Assembly (NCBI RefSeq): GCF_049546785.1
Contig: NZ_JBMWAN010000005.1
Coordinates: forward strand, 217,869 to 281,868
DNA length: 64,000 nucleotides
Direction: 5' to 3'
Origin: Nitrospira_D sp035465795
GTDB lineage: Bacteria; Nitrospirota; Nitrospiria; Nitrospirales; Nitrospiraceae
This document shows, piece after piece, positions 27,112 to 36,716 of this stretch (position 1 is the stretch's first letter; every line of letters starts with the position of its first letter). The notes under the pieces were generated by a model, which made no database searches, was not told where the DNA came from, and saw only the letters and a program-made list of their open reading frames with translations. A program made the position numbers and the translations under genes.

Positions 27112-28329
27112 ATGACCATGACCACATCGTCACGTGCGACAGGAGTCACAGCGCCACAAGGATTTCAAGCCGCCGGCATTCATTGCGGGATCAAGAAGCC
27201 CGGCATCCTTGACCTGGCGTTACTGGTATCCGATGTGAGCGGACCGATCGCCGGCGTATTCACCAAGAACCAGGTGGTCGCCGCTCCGGTCATTCTCGAT
27301 CGCGATCACCTGAAACAGCGCATCGGACGCGCCATCCTCGTCAACAGCGGCAATGCCAATGCCTGCACCGGGAAACCCGGGATGGCCGCCGCGCTCACAA
27401 TGGCCACGCTTGTCGCCAAGCGGCTGAAGGTCCCGACGCACGAGGTTTTTGTCGGATCAACCGGAGTCATCGGCCGGCGCCTGCCCATCGACTGCGTCAA
27501 GTCCGGTATCCCCACGCTCTTTGCGCAATTGAGCCCCCGGGGCGGCCACAAGGCGGCACAGGCCATCCTGACGACTGACCTGCGCCCCAAAGAATGTGCG
27601 GTGCGCGCCAGGATCGGCGGCCGGATGGTCACGATCGGCGGCATGGCCAAAGGATCCGGCATGATTCACCCCAATATGGCCACGATGCTGGGCTACCTGA
27701 CAACCGATGCCGCCATTGCGCCCTCGACGCTCCAGCGGGCCGTTGAGGCCGCCGTGAATGAATCGTTCAATTGCATCACGGTGGATGGCGATACCAGCAC
27801 CAACGATACCGTGCTCTGCCTCGCCAATGGCCTGGCCAAGAACTCGACCATTACCTATGGCACCGGGGCCTATCGCCAGTTTGTGAAGCTGCTGACGACC
27901 GTGTCCCAAACCCTGGCCCTCTCCATTTGCCGCGACGGAGAAGGGGTTACCAAGGTTGTCAAAATCGCAATCGAAGGTGCCGAGACACCGGCTGGCGCCA
28001 GACAGGTGGCGCAAACCATCGCCACATCGAACCTGGTGAAGACCGCCCTCTTTGGGGAAGACGCCAACTGGGGACGGGTTATGGGTGCCATCGGCCGCGC
28101 CGGCGTCCCGATTGAGCAGACCAAACTGAGCGTCTACTTTGACGATGTCCTTATGGTGCAACGAGGCATGGGCGTGGGCCTGGCTGCCGAGCGCCGGATA
28201 GCCAAGGTCTTCAAGAAGAAGGAATTTACCATCCGGGTGCGACTCGGACAGGGTTCCGCCAAATCCCACATGTGGACCACCGACCTGTCCTATGACTATG
28301 TCAGGATCAACGCAAGCTATCGATCCTAA
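27112..28329 (+). CDS. argJ: Glutamate N-acetyltransferase / amino-acid acetyltransferase
   Basis: Transfers the acetyl group of N-acetylornithine to glutamate in the cyclic arginine pathway; some members also use acetyl-CoA. The 405-residue precursor self-cleaves before the nucleophilic threonine, seen in IHPNMATMLGYL. Other motifs are NSGNANACTG, GSTGVIGRRLP, TVDGDTSTNDTV and FGEDANWGRVMGAIG. The presence of argJ means a separate argE is not needed for this step. Confidence 0.97.
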   Translation: MTMTTSSRATGVTAPQGFQAAGIHCGIKKPGILDLALLVSDVSGPIAGVFTKNQVVAAPVILDRDHLKQRIGRAILVNSGNANACTGKPGMAAALTMATLVAKRLKVPTHEVFVGSTGVIGRRLPIDCVKSGIPTLFAQLSPRGGHKAAQAILTTDLRPKECAVRARIGGRMVTIGGMAKGSGMIHPNMATMLGYLTTDAAIAPSTLQRAVEAAVNESFNCITVDGDTSTNDTVLCLANGLAKNSTITYGTGAYRQFVKLLTTVSQTLALSICRDGEGVTKVVKIAIEGAETPAGARQVAQTIATSNLVKTALFGEDANWGRVMGAIGRAGVPIEQTKLSVYFDDVLMVQRGMGVGLAAERRIAKVFKKKEFTIRVRLGQGSAKSHMWTTDLSYDYVRINASYRS

Positions 28330-28488
28330 AATGAAATTCTCGTTGGCGGCTTGAAAACACGCCCTGACTATGATAGCGTGCCGAAGCTTTACGGGTCACA
28401 CAAGACAGCCCGGGGTCGAGCATTGTGCTTGAACCGGATTCTTACACAAAATCCACATCAGCGCATGGACGCTGCTTGGCTTGAGACA

Positions 28489-28552
28489 AGGGGGCTGGTC
28501 CCCCTCACCCGTATCGGTTACGGGTGTGCTGCAAGCCCTGAGGGGAGGTGAA
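28489..28552 (+). promoter_or_regulatory. Candidate translational switch in the rpsB leader
   Basis: AGGGGG (28489-28494) can pair with CCCCCT (28500-28505), and the same CCCCT can instead pair with AGGGG (28541-28545), which abuts the Shine-Dalgarno segment GGAGGTGA. A stable hairpin CACCCGTA/TACGGGTG (28506-28526) sits between and would stack on the second form. The two pairings exclude each other, as expected for an S2 autoregulatory site. This is read by eye, not folded. Confidence 0.45.
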
Positions 28553-28555
28553 GGC

Positions 28556-29329
28556 ATGGGAGTGGTCGCAATTAAGGAATTACTGGAAGCCGGTGTGCAC
28601 TTCGGGCACCAGACCAATCGATGGAATCCGAAGATGAAGCGTTTTCTCTTCGGCGAACGCAATGGCATCTACATCATCGACCTGCAGCAGACGCTGACGC
28701 GGATGGAGCAGGCCTATGCCTTCGTGCGTGATACCGTCGCCGCAGGCGAATCCGTCCTCTTTGTCGGCACCAAGCGGCAGGCAGCGGAAATCCTTGAAGA
28801 AGAAGCCAAGCGGGCCAACATGTTTTTTGTGAACCAGCGCTGGCTCGGAGGGATGTTGACGAACTTCAAGACCATTCGTCTCAGCATCGACAAGATGAAG
28901 AAGATGGAAGGCATCCTGGCGAACCCCAGCGAGCACGGCCTGAAGAAAAAGGAAATCCTTCTGATGCAGAAGGACATCGTCAAGCTGCAAAAGTATCTGT
29001 CCGGCATTAAGAGCATGCGGGGGGTCCCCGGCGCCGTGTTCATCCTCGACACGAGAATCGAGCACATTGCGGTACAGGAAGCGACCCGGCTGGATATTCC
29101 GGTCATCGCCATCGTGGATAGCAACTGCGATCCCGATCATATCACCTACCCGATTCCCGGAAACGACGACGCCATTCGCTCCATCAAGCTCATCACGTCG
29201 AAGATTGCGGACGCCTGCATCGAGGGCGCGCATCTGAAGTCTCAGCGCGAAGAAGCCGACTTCCAGGCCGCACCGGCGGGAGCAGACAAGCAGGCGGCCA
29301 TGAGCGCGCAGGGCGCACCCGCATCCTAA
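28556..29329 (+). CDS. rpsB: 30S ribosomal protein S2
   Basis: Small-subunit ribosomal protein. From the ATG at 28556 the protein has 257 residues and begins MGVVAIKELLEAGVHFGHQ, which is the normal S2 N-terminus; a longer in-frame extension upstream is not conserved and would bypass the GGAGGTGAAGG ribosome-binding site. Motifs include RFLFGERNGIYIIDL, RWLGGMLTNF and DTRIEHIAVQEA. The C-terminal 30 residues are Ala/Gln-rich. It heads rpsB-tsf-pyrH-frr. Confidence 0.97.
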   Translation: MGVVAIKELLEAGVHFGHQTNRWNPKMKRFLFGERNGIYIIDLQQTLTRMEQAYAFVRDTVAAGESVLFVGTKRQAAEILEEEAKRANMFFVNQRWLGGMLTNFKTIRLSIDKMKKMEGILANPSEHGLKKKEILLMQKDIVKLQKYLSGIKSMRGVPGAVFILDTRIEHIAVQEATRLDIPVIAIVDSNCDPDHITYPIPGNDDAIRSIKLITSKIADACIEGAHLKSQREEADFQAAPAGADKQAAMSAQGAPAS

Positions 29330-29390
29330 TCGCTCTGGCCCCATGACATTGGTCACGATTTGTTCATCATAACGGTAAGGATATTGGATC

Positions 29391-29987
29391 ATGGCAGGAT
29401 CAAGTCAGTTGGTGAAAGAACTCAGAGAAAAAACAGGCGCGGGCATTCTTGATTGCCAGAAAGCGCTCTCGGAAAACGGCAACGACGTCGACAAAGCCAT
29501 CGATTACCTGCGTCAAAAAGGGTTGGCCGCAGCCGCCAAGAAGGCCGGACGGGAAACGAATCAGGGATTGATCCACGCCTATATCCACATGGGCGGAAAA
29601 ATCGGTGTCCTCATCGAAGTCAACTGCGAAACGGATTTTGTCGCCCGCAATGAGGAGTTCAAGGCCTTCGTCAATGACCTCGCGCTCCAGATCGCCGCGG
29701 CCAAGCCGTCCTACGTGAAGCGCGAAGACATCCCCGCGGATCTCGTGGCAAAAGAGAAGGAGATCTACGAGGGACAGGCGAAGGAACTGGGGAAACCACC
29801 GGCTGCCTGGCCCAAGATCGTGGACGGCAAGCTGGAAAAGTTCTATCAGGAAAGCTGCCTGATGGAACAATCGTTCATCAAAGATCCCGCCGTGACCATC
29901 AAGGATCTGCTCTCGCAGAAGATCTCCAAGATCGGCGAAAACATGAACATCCGGCGTTTCACCCGCTATCAACTAGGCGAAGCATGA
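29391..29987 (+). CDS. tsf: Elongation factor Ts
   Basis: Guanine-nucleotide exchange factor for EF-Tu. This is the short form of 198 residues, compared with about 280 in Escherichia coli, as in Thermus-type proteins. The N-terminal UBA-like part (VKELREKTGAGILDCQKALSE) and the core motif VNCETDFVARNEEF are present. It overlaps pyrH by 4 bp (ATGA). Confidence 0.96.
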   Translation: MAGSSQLVKELREKTGAGILDCQKALSENGNDVDKAIDYLRQKGLAAAAKKAGRETNQGLIHAYIHMGGKIGVLIEVNCETDFVARNEEFKAFVNDLALQIAAAKPSYVKREDIPADLVAKEKEIYEGQAKELGKPPAAWPKIVDGKLEKFYQESCLMEQSFIKDPAVTIKDLLSQKISKIGENMNIRRFTRYQLGEA

Positions 29988-30709
29988 GCCCTGCGAAATA
30001 CCGGCGCCTCCTTCTGAAAGTCAGCGGGGAGATGTTGGCCGGTGAGCAGGGTTACGGTATTCAGCCGTCCATCCTCGAAGGCTTGGCCGAAGAAATTGCC
30101 TCCGTCGTCGCCCTCGACATTCAAGTCGCCGTGGTGATCGGCGGAGGCAACATCTTTCGAGGCCTCGCGGCCAGCGCCTCGGGCATGGAACGGGCCTCCG
30201 CCGACTACATGGGCATGCTGGCGACCGTCATGAACGCCCTCGCCCTTCAGAACGCGCTGGAACGCCTGGGCGTGATCACCAGAGTTCAATCGGCGATTGA
30301 AATGCGCCAGCTGGCTGAAGGCTACATCCGCCGGAGAGCCATCCGGCACCTGGAAAAAAAACGCGTCGTCATCTTTGCCGGAGGCACCGGCAATCCCTAC
30401 TTCTCGACCGATACCGCGGCAGCCCTTCGTGCCATGGAAATCGGAGCGCAAGTGATCATGAAGGGGACCAAGGTCGACGGGATCTACGATGCCGACCCCG
30501 TCAAGCACCCTACGGCAAAAAAATATACCGAGATCCCCTTCCTTTCAATTCTGAACCAGAACCTCAAAGTCATGGATTCGACGGCGATCAGTCTCTGCAT
30601 GGACAATCAACTGCCCCTGATCGTCTTCAATCTGAAAGAAAAAGGAAACTTCAAACGAGTTGCGCTCGGTGAGCCGATCGGCACGTTGGTGACGACCGGT
30701 CCGCGCTAG
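29984..30709 (+). CDS. pyrH: Uridylate kinase
   Basis: Phosphorylates UMP to UDP; a hexameric amino-acid-kinase-fold enzyme usually controlled by GTP and UTP. The 241-residue protein shows LLKVSGEMLAG, VVIGGGNIFRG, FAGGTGNPYFSTDTAAALRA and KVDGIYDADP. Its ATG overlaps the tsf stop codon by 4 bp. frr follows 21 bp later, the usual tsf-pyrH-frr order. Confidence 0.97.
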   Translation: MSPAKYRRLLLKVSGEMLAGEQGYGIQPSILEGLAEEIASVVALDIQVAVVIGGGNIFRGLAASASGMERASADYMGMLATVMNALALQNALERLGVITRVQSAIEMRQLAEGYIRRRAIRHLEKKRVVIFAGGTGNPYFSTDTAAALRAMEIGAQVIMKGTKVDGIYDADPVKHPTAKKYTEIPFLSILNQNLKVMDSTAISLCMDNQLPLIVFNLKEKGNFKRVALGEPIGTLVTTGPR

Positions 30710-30730
30710 CCCATTTCATGGAGTGTTGTT

Positions 30731-31294
30731 ATGTCGAACGCCGCCCCCATACACCAGAAACTGACCGAAAAGATGGAACATGCCCTCGAGCATTTGAAGC
30801 GCGATCTGGCTGGACTGCGAACCGGCCGCGCATCGGTTGCCCTCCTCGACGGCGTGCGGGTGGACTACTACGGCACCATGACTCCCCTCAAACAGGTCTC
30901 GAACATTTCCACGCCGGAAGCCAGACTCATCACCATCCAACCATGGGAACCGAACCTCATTAAGGAAATCGAGAAAGCGATCTCGAACTCGGGGCTCGGC
31001 GTGAATCCTTCGAATGACGGGAAGATTATCCGCCTCCCCCTCCCGCCCCTCACGGAGGAACGCCGGAAGGAACTCGGCAAGATCTGCAAGAAGCACGGAG
31101 AAGACGCCAAGGTGCAAATCCGCGGATTTCGGCGCGACGCGAACGAGGAGTTGAAGAAACTGCAGAAAGACACCAAATTGACCGAAGATGAACTCCGGAA
31201 GGCCGAGCAGGATACCCAGAAGCTGACCGACTCCTATGTGCAAAAAATCGACGACGTGATCAAGAAGAAGGAACAGGAAATCCTGGAAGTTTAG
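30731..31294 (+). CDS. frr: Ribosome recycling factor
   Basis: Splits post-termination ribosomes together with EF-G. The 187-residue length is typical. Motifs include LAGLRTGRASVALLDGV, VDYYGTMTPLKQVSNIS, ITIQPWEP and RGFRRDANEELKK. It is followed by alr 20 bp later. Confidence 0.97.
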   Translation: MSNAAPIHQKLTEKMEHALEHLKRDLAGLRTGRASVALLDGVRVDYYGTMTPLKQVSNISTPEARLITIQPWEPNLIKEIEKAISNSGLGVNPSNDGKIIRLPLPPLTEERRKELGKICKKHGEDAKVQIRGFRRDANEELKKLQKDTKLTEDELRKAEQDTQKLTDSYVQKIDDVIKKKEQEILEV

Positions 31295-31314
31295 CCGCGG
31301 CCTTCCATCGTCAG

Positions 31315-32448
31315 GTGGCAATCATTTCAACCTTCTCCCCCACCTCCGCAACGGTCGATCTCGCTGCCCTTGCACACAACGCCACGCAACTTCGACGGTT
31401 CCTCTCGCCGGGATGCGACATCATGGCCGTCGTCAAGGCCAACGGCTACGGCCACGGGGCCGGTGAGATTTCACGAACCCTGCTTCAACATGGCATCGCC
31501 CGTCTGGCCGTCGTCTCGATCGACGAGGGCATCGCCCTCCGGCAAGCCGGGATTACTGCCCCCATTGTCGTACTGGGTCCGCTCTTTCACAACCAGGTTG
31601 AAGACCTCTTCAGCCACCGACTGACCCCCGTTGTCAGCGATGCGACTGTCCTCCCGGGTCTCGCCCGGCGTGCCGCGACACTCCCGAGTCCATACCCTGT
31701 GCACCTGAAGGTGGAAACGGGCATGGGCCGGCTGGGATTGGCCGCCGACGAACTCATCGAGCTTCTCCTCTCACGGCGGCTGCCATCGTCCCTGCAGCTC
31801 GAAGGACTGATGACCCATTTTGCGGATGCCGATGGAGAGGCCGTCGACCAGACCCGTGATCAACTGACCATTTTCACCCGTGTAGTGACGACGCTCGCGG
31901 CTCAAGGCATCCGGGCTCCGCTCATCCATGCAGCCAACAGCGGCGCCGCCGTGCGTTTTCCGGACGCGCAATTCTCCCTGGTCCGCCCCGGCATCATGCT
32001 GTATGGCTACCACACGCTGCCCCGGTCCATCCCGGCACCCGATCTGAAGCCGGTTCTGACGCTCAAGACCTGCCTGGCCCAACTGCGCACGATCCCCGCC
32101 GGCGGCACCGTCAGCTACAACGCCACCTTTGTCGCAAAACGCGCGACACGCGTGGCCGTCCTCCCCATCGGCTATGCCGACGGATACAACCGGCGTCTCT
32201 CGAACCGCGGGGAAGTCCTGGTGCACGGCCGGCGCGCGAAGGTCATCGGCCTGGTGTGCATGGATATGGTGATGATCGACGTGACAGATATTCCCGGCGT
32301 GGCGGTCGGCGACGATGTGATCGTGATCGGCCGCCAGGGGCAGGACGCAATTACCGCAACGGACCTGGCCGAGTGGACGGGTACGATTCCCTACGAAATC
32401 CTCTGCTCGATCGGTCCGCGCGTACCCCGCCTCTATCAGACATCGTAA
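31315..32448 (+). CDS. alr: Alanine racemase
   Basis: PLP enzyme that supplies D-alanine for peptidoglycan. The 377-residue protein has the PLP lysine K41 in VVKANGYGHG, the second catalytic residue region with GGTVSYNATFVAKRATRVAV LPIGYADGY split by a short gap, and VCMDMVMIDVT near the C-terminus. The start is GTG at 31315. It ends the plus-strand run and is convergent with the fadL-like gene 26 bp away. Confidence 0.95.
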   Translation: MAIISTFSPTSATVDLAALAHNATQLRRFLSPGCDIMAVVKANGYGHGAGEISRTLLQHGIARLAVVSIDEGIALRQAGITAPIVVLGPLFHNQVEDLFSHRLTPVVSDATVLPGLARRAATLPSPYPVHLKVETGMGRLGLAADELIELLLSRRLPSSLQLEGLMTHFADADGEAVDQTRDQLTIFTRVVTTLAAQGIRAPLIHAANSGAAVRFPDAQFSLVRPGIMLYGYHTLPRSIPAPDLKPVLTLKTCLAQLRTIPAGGTVSYNATFVAKRATRVAVLPIGYADGYNRRLSNRGEVLVHGRRAKVIGLVCMDMVMIDVTDIPGVAVGDDVIVIGRQGQDAITATDLAEWTGTIPYEILCSIGPRVPRLYQTS

Positions 32449-32474
32449 CGCCCGATCAGACCTCCCAAACCCTG

Positions 32475-33917
32475 CTAGAAATTGACGCGAACGGACAGGC
32501 CGCCCGTATGATAGGTCGTTTTGTAGAGCCCGTTCACCACCGGCAAGAGGCACCCGCACGTCACAGTGCGCTGTTCATAGAGCGAGACCTGATAGGACAA
32601 ATCCAGACCAATGGCTTGGGGCTTGATCGACCCGATCCCCATATTGCCGCAGCGGATACCGAACAGCGTCCCGCCTTGTTTGCACAGCATCCCGAACCCG
32701 AACGACGGAACATGCACGTCGGCGGACGGCACGGCGGGATCGAATGACGAGTCCGGCACCTGGGCGGGCGAATGTGAATATCCTGTCCGTAAGGCCAACT
32801 CCCACTCGGGAAGGGCATCCACCTTCAACCATCGATACTCCGTCCCGAGCATCACGGTATAGGTGCTGCGCCAATTCTGGGGCTGTGGAATCACCGTGCC
32901 GTTGGCGAGATGGATATCCAAATTTCTAACCGATTTCCAACCCACATAATCCATATCCATCTCCAGCTTCCACTCGCGCGCAGCCGTTCTGGTCGGCCAG
33001 ATGGCAACCGCACCGGAGATGACCTGCGGCAGGACAAACGTCGTTGAGGCACCCGCGGTCTTGACGCCGTTTGACAAGACGACGCCTGATAGCGGCAAAC
33101 CGGCCTGACTGCGGTAGACCAGCCCGATGTTGGCGATCGGTTTTCCGTCCGGATTCCGTAAGGCGGTATACAGAAGACTGAGGTTGTATCCGACGGCTGT
33201 GCCCTTGCCATTGAGTTCCACCTTGGCCCCTTGAGACCCGAATACCGGGGTGAGTGCGCCGCCGGAAGAGATAAACTGCTTTTCGAAATGTCCTTCTCCC
33301 AACATATCGGAAAACGTATAGATATCCATCCCGAGCCCCAGCGAAAGGTCCGGCGTCACCTGATAGGCCAACGTGGGTTTAATGTCCATCAGCGGCATGG
33401 CGGTGAATGTGGTTTTTGCGCTCAACGGCCCGTTATCCGGATACCGGCTCAGAGAGCCAAACGGTACGGTCAACCCGATGCCCACACTCATCCCGCTCAG
33501 TTCCCGTACGCCTAAATCTCCCAGATTCCCGACAATGAACAGATGGGCGGGAGGCGGCCAAGCCAGCGCTCCGTTGCGGTCTCCGGTTGAGTTCTGTCCT
33601 GCCGTAGGAGGATAGGAACTGGTGAAGTCCGTCGTCCCGCCCGACAACAACCCGCCGGCCATCACTTGGAGGCCATGCAATTGCGTCATACCAGCGGGAT
33701 TGTAGTGGAGCGCAGACGGATCGTCCGCCTGGGCGGCGAACGCGTTGGCTTGCCCCGATGCGGCGGTTCCCTGCCCCTGAATGCGGGGGACCTGTGCGAG
33801 AAGATCGGTCCCGCACAATACACTGAATATGAAGATGAAACCTGCGCAGATCGAAGCAGACACCGCTTGACGAGACTTTGGATCGGCCACTCTGCCACCC
33901 CTCTCATTCCTTGGCAT
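32475..33917 (-). CDS. FadL/OmpP1/TodX-family outer-membrane transporter
   Basis: Beta-barrel protein of the long-chain fatty-acid/hydrocarbon transport family, 480 residues. A hydrophobic signal (SASICAGFIFIFSVLCG) ends near LLAQ. The family signature follows: GQANAFAAQADDPSALHYNPAGMTQL, here seen as ANAFAAQADDPSALHYNPAG, and repeated amphipathic strands continue to a final aromatic-free end SVRVNF with a C-terminal Phe, as expected for an outer-membrane barrel. A GTG nine codons in is an alternative start. It is the last gene of a four-gene minus-strand set with a sensor kinase, a lipoxygenase and an alpha-dioxygenase-like enzyme, so its cargo is probably fatty acids or their oxidised products. 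In Pseudomonas a FadL homologue has been described as an exporter of oxygenated fatty acids; direction here is unknown. Confidence 0.88.
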   Translation of the reverse strand: MPRNERGGRVADPKSRQAVSASICAGFIFIFSVLCGTDLLAQVPRIQGQGTAASGQANAFAAQADDPSALHYNPAGMTQLHGLQVMAGGLLSGGTTDFTSSYPPTAGQNSTGDRNGALAWPPPAHLFIVGNLGDLGVRELSGMSVGIGLTVPFGSLSRYPDNGPLSAKTTFTAMPLMDIKPTLAYQVTPDLSLGLGMDIYTFSDMLGEGHFEKQFISSGGALTPVFGSQGAKVELNGKGTAVGYNLSLLYTALRNPDGKPIANIGLVYRSQAGLPLSGVVLSNGVKTAGASTTFVLPQVISGAVAIWPTRTAAREWKLEMDMDYVGWKSVRNLDIHLANGTVIPQPQNWRSTYTVMLGTEYRWLKVDALPEWELALRTGYSHSPAQVPDSSFDPAVPSADVHVPSFGFGMLCKQGGTLFGIRCGNMGIGSIKPQAIGLDLSYQVSLYEQRTVTCGCLLPVVNGLYKTTYHTGGLSVRVNF

Positions 33918-33953
33918 CCCTAAATAACCGATGCCAGAGAATGCGGCGGCATT

Positions 33954-36614
33954 CTACCCAGGACGGAACCAATAGTCTATGAGGGATTGCAGTTCGCCCC
34001 CCTCAAAGGGCTTGAGCAACGTCGCGTGCGCCCCCAAGCCCATGGCCCGGGCCGCCAGCTTCTGAGATGCGGAGGTGCACAGCAGCAGAATTGGAATCCG
34101 CTGGTTGAACGCTCTGATCTCGCGCACAAGGTCCATTCGATCGGTCAGCGCCGCATCCACTTCGAGGATCACCCCGATACAGGGCTCAGTTCGAAGCATC
34201 TCCAACGCCATGCCTCCATCCGCCGCCAGGTGCGGATGCAGACCGTTGGCCCGCAACCGATCGGCCAGCAGCTGCCGAATGCCGGCATCCCCCTCGATCA
34301 CAAGAACCTGCCGCCCGGCTGTCCGCATAGACGATCCCGGAAGCGCCATCGTGGGCAGAAGCGGAACAGTGACGGAAAATTCCGCCCCGCCGTCCGGATG
34401 ATTCCGCACCGTGACCGCACCGCCCTGCAACTCGACTAACGTCTTCACGATAGACAACCCCAACCCCAATCCCTTCGGGCCGCTGCGCTGGCGATGCTGG
34501 ACGCGGAAGAAGGGATCGAAGATCTTGTCCAAAAACTCGTCGGGGATCCCCGGCCCCGAGTCGCGGACCGCAATGCAAGCCGATCGCGGCGTATCCATCT
34601 CAACCCGCACCGTAATCAGGCCGTCTTCGGGGGTAAACTTGACGCTGTTTTGGACGAGATTCACCACCACTTGAATCAGCCGATCCCGATCCGCCCACAC
34701 AATCAGCGTGGCGGACGGATACACGCACTCAATCTGCTGCCGCTTGGCCTGAGCCAATGGACGCAGTTGCTCGATCGCATCCGCCAGGCAGGCCTCCAGA
34801 TCCACCTCTGCGGGCAGCACCTCGAAGCGGCCGGTCTCGATGCGCGTCCGATCCAGCAGGTCGTCGATCATGCGAATCAGCCGGTCGGAGTTCTCCAGCA
34901 TCCGGGAAAGATAGCGGTATTGCTTGTCATTCAGCGGACCGGTGAGCCCGTCGAGCAGGTTCTGAATAAACCCTGTGATCGAGGTCAACGGGGTCTTCAA
35001 CTCATGCGACACATGGGAGAGAAACTGGGACCGTAACCGGTCGGCCTGCTCCAGCGCCGCCGTCCGTTCGCGCACTTTCATCTCCAGACGCAGGTTCCAT
35101 TCCTCGATCTGCTGGTAGGCCGCGGCATTATCCAAGGCGATCGCCACCTGGCTGGCCAGCGTGGTCATCAGTTCGAGGTCGTCGCGCGTCAGACTATGTT
35201 CTTGCATCCGGTCCACCGTCAGCGTGCCGATGATCCGGTCTTTGGTCTTGAGCGGCACCGCGATCAACGCCTTCGTATTGACCATCGCGATCAGCTGCTG
35301 ATTGAGGGGATGCAACCGCTCCCAGACCGCCTGAACGTCGCCGATGAGCAGGGATTTTCCTTGTAAGACCACCATGCCTTCAGGAGTCTCCGGATCTGAG
35401 ACCGCAATTTCACGCGACCGGATAAACGCCTGTACCTCTGGGGCAACGCCCATCGCCCGCGCATCGACGACGAGTTGCCGCACAGGATCGAAAAAAGAGA
35501 TCATGGCACGGTCATAGTTCAGATCCCGTATCAACGTTTCCAGGACCTGCTGCAATAACGCCTCGCGATCGAGGGTCGAACTGAACAACAAACCGGACCG
35601 GTGGAGGGCCGTCAGCTGATTCACCTTCCGGCGCAACTCCACCCGCGTCTGCTCCTGCTCAAGATAGGCTTCACGTAATTCCTCATGGCGCGCCTCCACG
35701 AACGCCACTTGTTCCTGAATCAATGCCTCGCGCTTTCGGGTTTCCCGTTGCATCCTCCGGCTGGTCATGAAGCCGGACACGAGCGTCGGGACCAGCGCGA
35801 CCGCCAGGGCCTCCGGCGCACTGATCGCCGGATGCGCGAGCATGAGATAGCCGAACGCCGCCAGGCCTGCCGTCACGCCCCGATAGGGCCATATAGGCTG
35901 AGACCGCTCGGGCGTCCACTGAATGTCCCATTCACAGTACGCGTCGCCACGCACCATGCAGGCTCGATCCGTCACCCTCGATGGCGGCAACCCGTGCAAC
36001 CGCACCGGCACCATCACGATGCGTCCCTTGGAAGACTCGCAGGTCTGCGCGGCGCAGGCGCGCCGATAGGGGCCGAACTGGCTGGCAATCCGCTCGGGAA
36101 ATTGCAACCGTAAGACGGCCGACCGATCCGTCACCTCAACGACCGTGCACTCCAGCCCGCGGGCGAACTTCTGCGCAAAATAGGGATACATGCGATGGAT
36201 CTGCGAGAGGCGGAACGGCCGGCCCAGCGTCTGGATCAAGGGCGAGATGTGCTTCTCTTTGCCCACGTCGTAATGAAACGTCGGACTCCCGGACAGCTGT
36301 CGGCAGAACTCCCGGAGGTAGGACGCAAACTCATACGAGTAACTATTCCAGACGGTCTTCAGAAACGCCGGCGTGACATGGTAGGCGGACTCGCGGATAC
36401 GCGCGTTCAGCCGCCGGCAGAGTTCCTCGGCCACCGTCGCCGCCTCCGCCTCGCCGCGAACCTGCCGGACGCATTCTTCGAGATATTCCACATTATCGCG
36501 GATGACCATACCGCCGAAATCTTGAATCCGCTCGCCCCGGTCATCGACCCCGAACGGGCGATACGCCATGAAGGGCCGCTCAAGAATGGTATGTTCAGGA
36601 GATAACAATTCCAT
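33954..36614 (-). CDS. Hybrid sensor histidine kinase (V4R-like, GAF, HisKA, HATPase, degenerate receiver)
   Basis: An 886-residue signalling protein. Residues about 40-235 resemble the V4R/XylR-N type small-ligand domain and end in ACMVRGDAYCEWDIQW. Two hydrophobic stretches (about 246-283) may anchor it, followed by a coiled coil (about 290-340) and a GAF domain (about 345-500). The HisKA box is SHVSHELKTPL with H537; the ATPase has NLVQNSVKFT, RDSGPGIP and GLGLGLSIVK. The C-terminal receiver (about 768-883) is unusual: the residue at the phospho-acceptor site is E818 (VILEVD) and the acidic pair is broken (VIEGD), while the lysine K868 is kept. It lies 102 bp after the lipoxygenase gene and 36 bp before the FadL gene. 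No separate response regulator is next to it. Confidence 0.88.
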   Translation of the reverse strand: MELLSPEHTILERPFMAYRPFGVDDRGERIQDFGGMVIRDNVEYLEECVRQVRGEAEAATVAEELCRRLNARIRESAYHVTPAFLKTVWNSYSYEFASYLREFCRQLSGSPTFHYDVGKEKHISPLIQTLGRPFRLSQIHRMYPYFAQKFARGLECTVVEVTDRSAVLRLQFPERIASQFGPYRRACAAQTCESSKGRIVMVPVRLHGLPPSRVTDRACMVRGDAYCEWDIQWTPERSQPIWPYRGVTAGLAAFGYLMLAHPAISAPEALAVALVPTLVSGFMTSRRMQRETRKREALIQEQVAFVEARHEELREAYLEQEQTRVELRRKVNQLTALHRSGLLFSSTLDREALLQQVLETLIRDLNYDRAMISFFDPVRQLVVDARAMGVAPEVQAFIRSREIAVSDPETPEGMVVLQGKSLLIGDVQAVWERLHPLNQQLIAMVNTKALIAVPLKTKDRIIGTLTVDRMQEHSLTRDDLELMTTLASQVAIALDNAAAYQQIEEWNLRLEMKVRERTAALEQADRLRSQFLSHVSHELKTPLTSITGFIQNLLDGLTGPLNDKQYRYLSRMLENSDRLIRMIDDLLDRTRIETGRFEVLPAEVDLEACLADAIEQLRPLAQAKRQQIECVYPSATLIVWADRDRLIQVVVNLVQNSVKFTPEDGLITVRVEMDTPRSACIAVRDSGPGIPDEFLDKIFDPFFRVQHRQRSGPKGLGLGLSIVKTLVELQGGAVTVRNHPDGGAEFSVTVPLLPTMALPGSSMRTAGRQVLVIEGDAGIRQLLADRLRANGLHPHLAADGGMALEMLRTEPCIGVILEVDAALTDRMDLVREIRAFNQRIPILLLCTSASQKLAARAMGLGAHATLLKPFEGGELQSLIDYWFRPG

Positions 36615-36716
36615 AATCAGAATCGCCTGTGCGTTGAATCGGCCTTCCTGCGTGAAGACCCGGCTCCGCGCGATCGCACCGCCCTGCGGTTGCCGCCCGG
36701 ATTCCGCCCGCGTTCG

